Shown piece after piece: positions 34,196 through 48,290 of a stretch of 64,000 bases of DNA. The stretch is taken from the NCBI GenBank assembly GCA_029204225.1, contig CM055095.1, forward strand, positions 52,177,836 to 52,241,835, in the 5' to 3' direction. Under the pieces are notes generated by a model, which was given only the letters and a program-made list of their open reading frames with translations, made no database searches and was not told where the DNA came from. Each line of letters begins with the position of its first letter. The stretch's first letter is position 1. A program made the translations under genes and the position numbers. Origin of the DNA: Diphasiastrum complanatum. Its lineage: Eukaryota; Streptophyta; Lycopodiopsida; Lycopodiales; Lycopodiaceae.

Positions 34196-35171
34196 AACAA
34201 ATGTTCCACTCTTCATAAGAGCTTGATACTCAAGATCCATTGCTTGGATCCACTCCTCTTCTTTCCTTGCTTGATCTACACTTGTAGGCTCATCCAAAGA
34301 GGTTAGGAAAGCAACATAATTTCCAGAAACTACTTGCTTACCCTTTTGATCATATGTGAGTCTTGAAGGTACTTATCTTTCCCTTGATGTTCTCCTTGGC
34401 TTTTGACTTGATGAAGGTCCACCATCATCATCACCATCCAAAGTAGGATCCTTTTCATCTACATCAAGAATGTTAGATCTATCCACACTACCATCAATCA
34501 TGCTTGAAGACACTTTTGGAATGTTCCCCTCATAAAAAATGACATTCTACCAACAATCACTTTGTTATAGAAGGAATGTAAACCTTGTAGGCTTTACTCA
34601 CCTCACTATATCCAACAAAAATACCTCTTCTTGAAGATGGATCCTCCTTGGTCCTATCATCAAGAGTAATGTTGACATAGCATGTGCATCCAAAGGTTCT
34701 TAGAAAGTTGACACTCGGCCACCTCTTGAATAGCATTTCAAAAGGTGTCCTTCCATCCAAAATTGCACTCGGCCACCTATTGCACAAGAAATTGGCACAC
34801 GAAAAAGCTTGATCCCGAAATGGTTTGTCAAGATTAGCACTTAACCTCATAGATTTAGCACTTTCACATAAAGTCCTATTCTTCCTTTCAGCCACTCCAT
34901 TTTGTTGTGGGTTCCTTGATGTTGTATACTCCCTCTTGATCCCATGCTGATCACAAAGGCCTTGAACTTGGTAGATATGTACTCACCACCATTTTCACTC
35001 ATTAAGCACTTGATCTTTGTGGAAAATTGCTTCTTGCATTCTTGAACTTGATAAAGGCAGCATACACTTCATCCTTGCTCTTTAGTAGATAGATCCAGCA
35101 AAATCTACTAAAATCATCAATGAATGTTACATACATCTTAGCTCCACTATTGCTAATTGTAGTAAATCCAT
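34196..35171 (-). pseudogene. copia integrase of the second element
   Basis: Inverted. It carries the LDDRTKEDPSSRRGIFVGYS and AERKNRTLCESAK segments of the integrase and the start of the catalytic core, with frame changes. It matches the copy at 6.7-7.7 kb. Confidence 0.85.
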
Positions 35172-35221
35172 CAAGCCATTAAGAATTGGATAAGCTCTCC
35201 TTCTTCATGTACTAGTTACTT

Positions 35222-35576
35222 CTTGACATGTAAAATTGATGTAAGAAATAGTGAAGCATCCCAAGTGGACACTATTCTCTATATCAATTATGGTTGTTTC
35301 TATTTTGAGCATTACATGATCATTGAAAGGAGATCTATTCTTAGGAAAAAGATCATTCTTATGATGGATCAAAGTTCTATTGTCAAAAACTATGCTAGGA
35401 GCAAGCATATTGAGGTGCAATATCATTTTGTGAGGGAGCAAGTCATTACAAAGGAGGTGGAGCTTCAACATGTGTCTTCAAGGGAATGTGTAGCTGATAT
35501 CTTCACCAAAGCATTGGGAAAGGACTTGTTCATGAAGCATAGGACATCACTTGGAGTGTTATCAAAGTCTATGTAA
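35222..35576 (+). pseudogene. captured tail joined to RNase H C-terminus
   Basis: Normal orientation. The captured tail runs to ATGCTAGGAGCA (35392-35403) and continues directly as the RNase H C-terminus (KHIEVQYHFVREQ ... ADIFTKALGKDLF), stopping at TAA 35574-35576. In the first copy these two parts lie 386 bp apart, each marked by the same 12-mer. Confidence 0.85.
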
Positions 35577-35585
35577 AAACTAGTT

Positions 35586-35595
35586 GAAGAGGGAG
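35586..35595 (+). promoter_or_regulatory. polypurine tract of the second copia element
   Basis: GAAGAGGGAG immediately before the 3' LTR, identical to the first copy. Confidence 0.85.
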
Positions 35596-36244
35596 TGTGA
35601 AAGATTCAACTAGTTTGATCATTTTGTCAATATTTTCATATTTGGCATGTTGAGGCCAAAACTTGTTTTAGACTTAGAAAATAACTTTTCAAAGTTCATT
35701 AGTCTAAATTTCATTTGAATAAACACTTTTTGAAAGTGGGAGAAAGTTTGGAGGCGAATTTTAGGAGATTCAAATTCGAATAGTTGGGTACATTTAATCT
35801 AGACCCAAAAGTAGTAGGGTTAGCATTTTGGAAAGAAAGCCAAGTGGCCAAATAGGGTTTGGACCTGTTATAAATGGATATAACTCGTGGAGAGACTGAT
35901 CTTCTCTCTTCTCTATCTCATTTCATGCTTATACATGGTTTTCTTGGGTTCTACTACTCATTGGTGCACTATATTGGTGATTGCATGCAATTTTATGTGT
36001 AGAATGATTCATAAATGCTATTTTTGGTTTCACATATGTGAATGACAGTAGATTGCTGGCTTTGTACGGACAGCAACAATACATAATCATTTCATTCAAG
36101 TTTTATCAAGTTCTATTGGTGTTTGCATCTCATTTTGTGTGTAGATGCTGATTTTTCTACATTGGTGAGATTGGTAGTGTATTTCTCTTTCTAACCAAAG
36201 ATCTTTCAAGTTGATTGGATCCTAAGGATCTGAAAACTTTCACA
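35596..36244 (+). repeat. 3' LTR of the second copia element
   Basis: 649 bp, TGTGAAAGAT...TTTCACA, full length, followed by the target duplication CCCTC. Confidence 0.92.
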
Positions 36245-36249
36245 CCCTC

Positions 36250-38178
<1,929 letters not shown>

Positions 38179-38555
38179 CATTAGAGGAGTTCTAAATCCC
38201 AAAAAGACCCTTTGTAAATATTCTCTTTATATTTTTTCTCAAATTTTCTTACACATGGACCAATCAAAACACTCAAATTTGAAATCTACGTAACGTAACT
38301 TTTTGAGTACACATTTTGATTCCATACTAAAAATGGCATAAATTTTTAGTGGTAAGTTTGAATTTAGCGGAGTTTGGTGCATTAGAAAGTGCTTGACAAG
38401 GGCTTTCCAATGATATGTTAGATGGCATACTTCTGAACTACAATTAAAAAGTTATGGCAAGTCAAAAGTATTAGTGTCATAATATTTGAATAATAAAAAA
38501 GACATCTTGCACGAATTCTTAAAGGGTCTTTTTGGAACTCAAAACTCCTCTAATG
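38179..38555. mobile_element. MITE-like element with about 40-bp terminal inverted repeats
   Basis: The ends are CATTAGAGGAGTT...CCCAAAAAGACCCTTT and its inverse ...AAAGGGTCTTTTTGG...AACTCCTCTAATG, about 40 bp each with a few mismatches; total 377 bp with no ORF. Its inner left part (about 38245-38300) recurs at 44.93-44.98 kb. No clear target duplication can be read, so the superfamily is open. Confidence 0.75.
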
Positions 38556-38792
38556 GAGGTACCAACGTTGCGTTGAGAGTTGCACGATAAAAGGTTCGAT
38601 TGATTGGGAGCTACTCTAAGGCAAGTTTGAATTCTTGGTTGGAATTAAAACATAACTTGCCAAAGTAGTTACCCCATGTAGCAAGGAGCTTAGAGATCAG
38701 TCAGAGAATACATTTGCTACCACCCTATCATGGCTATTTTTAATGTCTTATAAAAAGTGTACAAATTTCGTTGATTACAAAGGATCCGTGAC
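38556..38792. other. spacer between the MITE-like element and the gypsy LTR
   Basis: No frame or repeat that I can support. Confidence 0.4.
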
Positions 38793-39387
38793 AGTGTCCT
38801 GACGACTCAACTGACACCGACTATTCGGCCACTCTTAGACTATTCGGCGGTCACATCTACTCAACCGACATAATGGGAAGTCCGACTTGTCGATTCAACC
38901 GACATATCGACTTATCAACTCTAAAAGTTGACTAGAACAATCGGCGGCTCATCGCGACTAGACATAATCAAATAGTGTCCGAAGGCAACTGCCAACATCA
39001 CGTAGTGCCTTAATCCTAATTGTAAAGTACAAATTAACCATTATTTTAATTAACTAGCCATGTGTATATATACCTAGTGACTTATCGGTTGTTCCACGAG
39101 CCCCCATAGCCCCAACCATCCTTGGTGAGCTCTCTCATCTCTCTTCCTACGTTGGGATAAAATAGCTTTGGGTAGGGGCTCGAGCCCCCAAAGCCTTTCT
39201 CAACCTAGAAATTCTCTCTCTCTCTCTTCTCTCCTCTCTCTAAGTAGCGACCGAATAGTTTGGGAAGGTGCTCGGGTGTCCCAAGCCTCTCACTACTTGG
39301 AACTTCTCTTTCTCTTCTTGCTATACAGGTGAAGATGAGGTTGTCGCTCCCAACGACGAACTTCTATACTACATCGACGACACAACA
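38793..39387 (+). repeat. 5' LTR (start uncertain) of gypsy element E
   Basis: The last about 290 bp match the end of the tandem LTRs at 42.6-44.5 kb (CCTACGTTGGGAT, AAGTAGCGACCGAATAGTTTG, GACGACACAACA) and stop at 39387 next to a primer site. The upstream part, with several TATTCGG and CCGACAT words, does not match those LTRs, so this LTR has a different U3. 38793 is my best guess for its start. Confidence 0.6.
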
Positions 39388-39388
39388 G

Positions 39389-39405
39389 TGGCGCCATTGC
39401 CGGGG
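39389..39405 (+). promoter_or_regulatory. primer binding site, tRNA-Asp-like gypsy type
   Basis: TGGCGCCATTGCCGGGG, one base after the LTR end; two mismatches to the site at 23498-23515. Confidence 0.85.
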
Positions 39406-39431
39406 AGCGTCACACACTCGCTTCGCCGCAT

Positions 39432-39433
<2 letters not shown>

Positions 39434-39502
<69 letters not shown>

Positions 39503-39560
39503 TTTCTCTACTCTCTCTCTCTCTCTCTCTATTCTCTCTCCTCTCTCTCTTTCTCTTTTC
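39434..39560. repeat. (CT)n microsatellite in the leader of element E
   Basis: 68 pure bases (39434-39501), then interrupted CT to about 39560. Confidence 0.95.
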
Positions 39561-40596
39561 TTCTTCCTCACCACTCTTTTTTCACCTAAAACTCAGATTT
39601 TGTGGGTAGATTAGGGTGGTTTAGTGTAAGATTTGTCAATTTATGTTTTTTTGTTTTGAATGTACTGAAGTATTAGTTTTTTTACTGAACTCTCGTCTCG
39701 TCGCATGACACTTTTCTCCATTTTTCTTTCTTGCTATCTCTCTAGGCTCTCTTTCTCTTTTTCACCATTTTTCACCAAAAATCGGCCCAAAAAAAAAAAT
39801 TAAAATTATTGCTAAGTAACCTTCGTAGAACCTTCTGAAGTTCCATCTCAGTCTCATTGAGACCAGGACACAGAATTCTCTACGAGAGTTAGTTCCCAGT
39901 TTAACACCCAAAAAAAAAAATATTGGAAAAGAATCCAAGCCTCGCTGGTGAGCGACTCTATCTTTCAAATAGCCTCCTCCCATGACTGCGACGGTTTTAT
40001 TCCCTTTGAAAAAAAAAAAACTCAAAATTGGAAGAAAAACCTCAGCGTGGTGAGTTTTTTCTATCTTTTAGATAGCGTCCTCCCACGACTTTGACGGTTC
40101 TATTCTCACAAAAAAAAAAAAAAAAGACCGTAAGAAAAAAGAGAAAAAAAAAAACCTTAAAAAAAATTGTAATTTTTTTTTAAAAAAATACCGTAAGAAA
40201 AAAGAAAGAAAAAAAAACCGAAAAAAAAAACCGTAAAATTTATTTTTAAAAAAAGACAGTAAAAAAAGAAAAAAAAAAAAAAAGAAAAGAAAAAACCAAT
40301 AATTTTAATTTTAGCACAAGTCTCCTTGGTGAGTGATTTCCATATCAATTATCATCCATCCTTCATTTTCATTTTTCTTGTCCATCTCCATTCAATCTTT
40401 TATCCGCTCTCATCTGTTAAATTCATTTCTATTTTACTTTTCAATCTTTACTGATCAATCTTTTTACTTATTTTTTTCTTGTCTTCTTCTTCTCCATCTC
40501 AAAAAAAAAAAAAAAAAGTTTGAAACACCAGCGTCATTGAGCGAGTCTTGAAGCAATTCACCAACCGGCTACTTTGCAACATTTTGGTGCTGAGCT
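39561..40596 (+). other. leader of element E with poly(A) tracts and a degenerate tandem repeat
   Basis: The motif CTATCTTTYARATAGC...CCTCCCAYGACT...GACGGTT occurs at about 39957-40003 and 40060-40104, and GGTGAGYG-like words recur at about 39950, 40045 and 40330. Many A runs of 8-17 bases lie between 39790 and 40515. No coding frame. Confidence 0.6.
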
Positions 40597-41813
40597 ATGG
40601 AGACCACCAATGCAGGATTATCTAAACTAAAAAAGTTTCCTAATGAAACAATCCGAGACTACAACTATTGAATCATCCAGTTAGTGAAGGATTGTAATCC
40701 ACCGATTCCTGAACGGATTGTCATGGCAAAATACTATGCTGGACTACCCAAAAGAATCAGATCTGATATGGCAGAATTAGCATCCTATGCATCACCTGTA
40801 CAACTTTGTAAGGATGCTACCATGATGAAATCTCACAAGGGATGAGAGATTTTTTCTATCGCTCTGATGAATCATCAGATGGGAAATCTGAAAAAACAAA
40901 GGTCAACAACGAACAATGATCCAACAAGAATTGGAACCTATGGGAGGCAACAAAGTGTAGCAAAGTCAAGAAGATCAAGTGCTACGGAAGACCAAGAACC
41001 TTGCACTTCAAGTTCAGGCCGTCATCAAGCTTATGCTCGCACAATCAATTTTCTTGAAAAGGACGAATGTACCTTCTAGTTTGGAGATCATCCCAGTACC
41101 AAGCCAACAAGGAGCTCATTCAAAGGATGGATGTCAGATAAAGCCACCTAAATCACAAGCTTCTTCAACAACCAGTGGCAAGGTAGAAGTTTTGGCTATA
41201 TCCTCTTGCATGTCACCAAACTCAATGGAGGACCATAATAGCCTGCCAATCTACTTTGTGGAAGATCCTAAGGGGAATCTGTTACCGGTGTATGCCTATC
41301 AACTTAGAGGCGATGGCATATTGCACTTAGTTAGGTGCTATGGATGCAGAGGAAAACACCACCGTGATGAATGTCCACATCGAGGAGATCCATCAACATT
41401 TGATCCCTCATGTTCACAATGCGGAGTTAATCATCCATGCCGAGATTGCCCAATGAAAGATTTACAAATAGCCAGGAGGCATTTGGCACATGTAGACCGA
41501 CATGCACCTGTGGTGACCCTTCCACCTTGTATGCACTATAAAAGAAAAATCTTAGTGCCACAAGGTTATGAAACGAGTGAGGAAGACAACAATCTGGCAA
41601 AAGTCCCAAAGTATGCAAAGATACCCTCGGGCAAACAAGTAAAACCATCACAGAAGACAGAGATGGTAAAATCCATCATGCCAATGGTAACTGAAGTCAA
41701 GAAATTGGCAACCGATGAAGTCCAGTGGATTTTACCAAGCCTCTTGATGCAATCAATGCAAAGAATTCTTAGTGATGAATTACAAAGGGGCCTAGCGTCA
41801 ATGGAGCGATGAG
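40597..41813 (+). pseudogene. gypsy Gag with two short-spaced zinc knuckles
   Basis: From the ATG at 40597 the frame shows LKKFPNETIRDYNY, IPERIVMAKYYAGLPKRIRSDM, a Gag core relative of the one at 27.5 kb. It is broken by TGA stops and frame changes. The C-terminal frame (to 41812) is open for more than 270 codons and carries two knuckles, CYGCRGKHHRDEC (41336-41374) and CSQCGVNHPCRDC (41411-41449). Both have spacing CX2CX3HX4C, one residue shorter before His than the usual CX4H. A charged tail with no recognisable domain follows. No protease, RT or integrase is found before the 3' LTR. Confidence 0.75.
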
Positions 41814-42635
41814 AAGGCAATTCAACACAAGATCCAAGAGAAAGTGCAATCACACAGCCTTCAACGGGGAAGTGCAATGATTAGGGGAAGAAAAAGGTTA
41901 ATGATTGTCTCTTAACGAGCAAGATTCAACCAAACTCTCCTTGTTCCACAATGTAGCAGCGTAAACCAACACCAAATCCGGGTATATCCGTTCTTCAAAG
42001 GCCAAATCCAGGGAATCCAAGCCCAAATAGGCCTCTAGTACAACAAGCACCAGTGCCTACAATGCTTCTTGGTTTCCAATGGAAGGCTCGAACTTGAGAC
42101 CAAAGAAACTTTGGATGTCAAGCGTTAACCAATTGAGCCAACTCCCTTGGGTCAGTGCCTACAATGACAAAGCCTTGTCCTCAATCTATGATATTGACTA
42201 CTGAGAAAAGTCGTCAGGTTATGGCATACCACGAATACCTGGACAAACAAGAGAGTCAAGCAAGCATGTCATATCCACCTTACAATTTGAGGGAGTCTAT
42301 GACATTGGGACCAGTTGCGCCGATCTACGAGAATCCATTATATTAGCAAGATTTATCTTGGGATCCTCCGATGGAATGCCTCAACTACCCAATTGTCAAT
42401 GAACAAGGTCACCCAAAATGGCCACCAGACCCTTATGAGTATTATTGAAAATCTGGCAAGTCCAGGTTCTTGTTGATCAACAATCAATAAAGCCTCAGGT
42501 TTTACGTAAGCGAATTCTACCCACGTTTTTCCTGAAGCACCCATGTCCCAGCAATAAAAGAATCGACAACAGCGCCCCTTCACGACAGTTGTAGCCTAGT
42601 GCTGAGGGACCGGCACTACTTTGGGTCGTGGACCC
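41814..42635 (+). other. 3' internal region of element E
   Basis: Non-coding or decayed, rich in Pro and Gln codons in one frame. It ends ACTACTTTGGGTCGTGGACCC directly before the LTR. Pol is missing. Confidence 0.5.
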
Positions 42636-43562
<927 letters not shown>

Positions 43563-43588
43563 GTGGCACTACTTTGGGCCGTGGACCC
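43563..43588 (+). other. 26-bp remnant internal region between tandem LTRs
   Basis: The spacer is GTGGC (start of the primer site region) joined to the 21 bases that also precede LTR A (one mismatch). GGC is common to both parents of the junction, so the interior was lost through 3-bp microhomology. Confidence 0.8.
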
Positions 43589-44526
<938 letters not shown>

Positions 44527-44870
44527 GATGTGATTTCCACACACTCAGAAATTACATTGTCCAGAGTCATAATCATGGTACTGCAGGAGGAGACAAGAAT
44601 GAATGGAGCATCGTCATCCTCCATCAACGACTCGCAAGTATTGTTTTCCAAGAAGAATACAAGGAAGCAACATAAGAAGAGAGATGTCCGACAGATCGAC
44701 AACAATCAGAAGCAGTCACATAAGATCCGGAATCAACAACCTTCTCAGTATAAGAAAGGCCCTTCTGCAAATACTACAAGAGGACGGACCACGAAAACCA
44801 AGACTGTCAGTTCTTGAAGTTCAACAACGACAAGAAGAAGCAGCCGGATCAACAAGCCTATCATTAGAGA
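44527..44870 (+). pseudogene. copia Gag C-terminal part with mutated knuckle
   Basis: Begins directly after LTR B: HSEITLSRVIIMVLQEETRM and SSSINDSQVLFSKKNTRKQ, the region before the zinc knuckle in copia Gag. In a shifted frame the knuckle reads CKYYKRTDHENQDC (44766-44807): the second Cys is Tyr, a G-to-A change. The N-terminal half of gag is missing. Confidence 0.75.
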
Positions 44871-45540
44871 AAATTTGAGCGCAAAAGGGGCCTTCCAAAA
44901 ACATATTTTTATTTTTTTCTCAAAAATGTCTTACACATAGACCAATCAAAACACTCAAATTTGAAATCTACGTAACGTAGCTCCTTCAAATTAATTCTTT
45001 AAAAAAGAAAATGTAATCTCAAATTAAGACAATTATAGTGCCATTAGATAGCCCTCGATGAGAGCTTTCTAATGATAGCTAATATGACCCAGTTTTGAGC
45101 TACAGTTAAAAAGATATTCATTGTCAAAGTTTGGGCGGTCAGTCAAATGTCAACCTGATATCGCTTTGGAGCGCGGTTGGTCAAACTGGTCAACCGTGCT
45201 CCAAAGCGATCTCAAATTGACCGTTGACTTTGACGAACAAAATTTTGACCGAGAATATCTTTTTAACCGTAGCTCGAAACGTGGTCATGTTGGGTGTAAT
45301 TGGAAAGCTCGTTGAGGGCTTTCTAATGGCGCTATAATCATCTCAATCCGAGTTGTTGTCCAAAACTTACAATTTTTTTTATAGCCACAAACTGTACTAT
45401 ACACTTAATTATTAACCATCGAATACTATGTGGGTAGGACGACGGGCAGAGAAAGACTTTATTTTTTTATTTCACATTGCCAGAAATTTGTCATCCTACA
45501 TGGCAATCCTTATAGGGCCCTTTTCAAAGCCAAACTTTTT
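44871..45540. mobile_element. insertion carrying a large imperfect palindrome (foldback or MITE-like)
   Basis: It separates copia gag from protease. Its left part (about 44925-44985) matches the inner part of the MITE-like element at 38245-38300 (ACCAATCAAAACACTCAAAT and following). Between about 45010 and 45360 the sequence is an imperfect palindrome centred near 45187. Possible ends are GGGGCC near 44888 and GGGCCC near 45516, not proven. Confidence 0.6.
45010..45360. repeat. about 350-bp imperfect palindrome
   Basis: Nearest the centre CGCTTTGGAGCGCGGTTG faces CAACCGTGCTCCAAAGCG; farther out TTAAAAAGATATTC faces GAATATCTTTTTAA, and CCATTAGATAGCCCTC faces GAGGGCTTTCTAATGG. A transcript would fold into a long hairpin. 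Confidence 0.85.
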
Positions 45541-46548
45541 CTAATGGCAGCAAACACGAAGCAGAAGATCCAAGAAGATGACGACGATGAGCAGGAAGTC
45601 TTCATGGTGAACCATCACCATGTTGAACAATCGAAGGAGTGGTTCCTCGATTCTGGAGCAACACAAGATATGACAAGCCATCAAGAATGGTTCATCGACT
45701 ATTCGGGCTACAACACCAAGAAATTCGTTCACCTTGGAGATAACAGCTCACACAAAATTGAAGGTGAAGGTACTGTAAGACTGAATTTTCAGAATAGATT
45801 ATCAAAGCTCATACCAATTGTATTGTATGTCCCAAACTTGATGACAAATTTGTTGTCGGTCAGTTGAATTACAGATTTAGGACATAAGGTAGATTTTTAG
45901 GTAGATTCCTGTGATATTCGGATTCTCGATAAAAGCAAGAGGATTCTTGCACTCGAAAATAGACAAGGATATCTTTATAGGCTTAGTCATTGTAACTTTG
46001 TAACTGATTGTGCTTTAAGCAGTTTGGCATCTGGTAATAAAGGATTGATTTGACATTATAGACTTGGTCATCTTAATCATGTATTGATAGGTAACATGTC
46101 TAGACATTCTTTAGTTCATAAATTAGACTATCAAATTGTTGACCCTCTAGTATGCCAAAGTTGTATCATAGGAAAATAGGCAAGAAGAGCATTTAATTCA
46201 AATCAAGAACACATATCTAAAGATTTGCTAGACATTGTACATATCGATATAGGTGACGCAATGCAAACACCATCACTGCTTGGTGCTAAATTCTTTATTA
46301 AATTTATAGATGGCTATTCCAAAAGGACTGTTGTATATTTTCTGATGCACAAATCTGAAGCCTTCAAGTTCTTCAAGAAGTATAAAAAAAATGCTGAGTT
46401 GCGGACAGACCAAAAGATCAAAGCTCTCAGGAGTGACAACGACGGTGAATACATCTCAAACGAGTTCAAAGACTATTGCTTAGCCAATGGCATCGAGCAA
46501 CAGTTTGTTGTTTCCTATTCTCCACAGTCGAATGGACTAGCGGATCTT
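45541..46548 (+). pseudogene. copia protease and integrase
   Basis: The plus strand shows WFLDSGATQDMTSH (protease active site), VPNLMTNLLSV, a pre-integrase segment with HYRLGHLNH and CQSCIIGK, and the integrase core with DIVHIDIGD (first Asp) and ALRSDNDGEYIS (second Asp). The third acidic residue is lost: NGLA continues as DLQ instead of ERKNR, because a deletion joins it to RNase H. TAG, TGA and other stops interrupt it. The protease frame is open from 45541 to 45864. Confidence 0.85.
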
Positions 46549-46845
46549 CAATTAACGAGGGATTATGGCTTGTGTTATTGTCGTGATGCAGGTTTCAGGA
46601 TGCTTTCCTATAGTGATGCTAGCTGGGCATCCCTCAAAGGACAATTGTAAAAGCATCTCAAGAGAATGCACCATTGCATCAGGAGCGGCAGTTCTCTGGG
46701 TTAGCAAGAAGTAGACCATTGTGGCTCAGTCATCCTCCGAACTAGAGTACATTGCATCAGCGAAGATGGCCAATGAGATAATCTGGCTAAGGCAGTTCTT
46801 GGACGAATTGGGCAAAACAAGAAACGAGCCTCTGGTCTTGCAAAT
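46549..46845 (+). pseudogene. copia RNase H fragment joined to integrase (RT deleted)
   Basis: Directly after the integrase break come DYGLCYCRDAGFRMLSYSDASWASL, then, across frame changes, SSSELEYIASAKMANEIIWLRQFLDELG. The whole RT and the integrase C-terminus are missing. At 46845 the fragment is cut by an LTR piece of family G, before the CDNQSA-type motif. Confidence 0.8.
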
Positions 46846-47451
46846 GGCTGAGGGTTGTATCCCGGGACGCCAATGGTATGTCGTCGAGACCATTCGGTCC
46901 GTGGCGCCAGCGGTATGTTGTCGGGACCATTTGGTCTAGGAACTGGTTGTTTCCATATCTGTCGCGGCTTGTGGTTCTGAGTGTTCCTTGCATGAACGTG
47001 AATGGGTTAAGCTCTTGGGGAACGGGCTCTAACCTGTCGACTGAGTTGGATGGCTTGCTTGGGTGGAAGTTACCTGTTTATGGCTGTCCAGTCTGGCGTG
47101 GCGCTAGGTTGGCTTCCAGCGCTCGTGACGAAGCTTTCAATTGGTTAAGTCTGATGTAAGCCAGACCGCTTGCCTGGAATGGATGTTACTCATTTGTAAC
47201 GAAACTTTGAGTTGGTTAAGTTTGATATATGTCGGGCAGCTAGCGCGGAGGGAAGTCACTCACATTAGGACCCCTGATCTGGCATGGCGCCAGGTTGGAT
47301 CTCAATGTTGGTTTCTAAACTTCCAGTTGGTTAAGTTTGATCGTTGTTGGCGAGTTGGCTACTTGTATGTCAAGTGAATTTGGATGGCAAGAGTTGAAGT
47401 CTGGGAAGCTAAGTCGTGGTTCCCGGTTCCCTTTGGGATGCCTGCGCTACA
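46846..47451 (+). repeat. family G LTR, 3' part
   Basis: Matches the 3' part of the LTRs at 52.3-52.95, 55.7-56.31, 57.29-57.59 and (inverted) 58.14-58.7 kb, ending at GCCTGCGCTACA. It contains two copies of a 71-bp subunit starting TTGGTTAAG (47141 and 47212) and a third TTGGTTAAG at 47337. Frames across it are repeat shadows. Confidence 0.8.
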
Positions 47452-48010
47452 CCAAGGGGATATTGGGTCTCATGAGAGTCTGCTGCATTGACCTCCTAAA
47501 AAGTAGAAAGGGTTGACTAGTCAACATGACATGTGTCACATGCTCACTGGGACACTTGGTCCAGTGCATGAGTGACACTTGTCAGACGGTCAATGGACAT
47601 GTCAACAGGACAGGTGTCATATGCTCATTGGGACACTTGGTCCAATGCATGAGTGACACATGTTAGACTGTCCACCTACTAGCTTGTTTATGTGTCAGGG
47701 TACTACCAAGTGGCAAGTGTCGGCTGTGCATGGAGTTTGCCATGTGTCGACGTTAGGATGTGTCAGGGTTAAGGGGTGCTTGATGGGATATAGGGTGAGC
47801 TTGTCAGGCATACCTCATTATGATTAGGGTATTCCTATGCAGCTATGGTTGGGAGGAGACTTGCAGCAGAGCTCTCATGTTTGCTTGTTGATCTATGTAC
47901 ATTTGTTTGAGATTAATAAAGTGATGCTGGGTAATTTTGTGTATTTACTTAGGGTTTGTGAGCTTGTGTGCAACATTATGTACCTGATAAGGCTTAGTAG
48001 GCAGTAGACC
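47452..48010 (+). repeat. LTR-like sequence with 81-bp direct repeats
   Basis: A two-copy repeat (47533-47613 and 47614-47694; GTGTCAYATGCTCAYTGGGACACTTGGTCCA...) lies upstream of an AATAAAG-like signal (about 47921). A start at TGCTGCATTG (about 47480) and an end at TGTGCAACA (about 47973) are possible LTR limits, without a partner. Confidence 0.35.
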
Positions 48011-48016
48011 ATTAGT

Positions 48017-48290
48017 CTAGAAGCTAGAGAGAGAAACTAGAATCGTAAAAAAATGGTTAGTTTTGTTGATTTTAACCAATTTGATTCCATCCAACACATG
48101 ACCAACAAGCTCATCAAAGATCACCTCTCTATCAATAATGATCTTCTTTAGTTGAAGGAAGATAAACTCTGTATGCCTTACTCTTCTTACTATATTCAAC
48201 AATTGTCTTTTTTTTATGTAGGATCCTCCTTGAATCTATCTTCTAAGGGAACATAATCATCAATAGGTTCAAAAGTACAATGAGATAAGA
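48017..48290 (-). pseudogene. copia integrase C-terminal fragment
   Basis: Across frame changes the minus strand reads VPLEDRFKEDP, SKKSKAYRVY-like and KKIIIDREVIFDELVG, which correspond to the copia segment after the integrase core (compare LDDRTKEDPSSRRGIFVGYS at 7.1 kb). No RT follows. Confidence 0.55.

Larger units (their letters stand above)
32916..36244 (+). mobile_element. second RT-less copia element, internally inverted, with intact target duplication
   Basis: A second copy of the 4415-10446 family. It starts TGTGAAAG at 32916 and ends TTTCACA at 36244, and both flanks read CCCTC (32911-32915 and 36245-36249), a 5-bp target duplication. The 5' LTR is truncated and joined to the leader; about 20 codons of gag follow; then an interior block in opposite orientation (33549-35212) with captured segment, integrase and a piece of gag; then normal orientation again with captured tail, RNase H, polypurine tract and 3' LTR. 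AAGTAACTA (33540-33548) and TAGTTACTT (35213-35221) border the inverted block. Confidence 0.9.
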
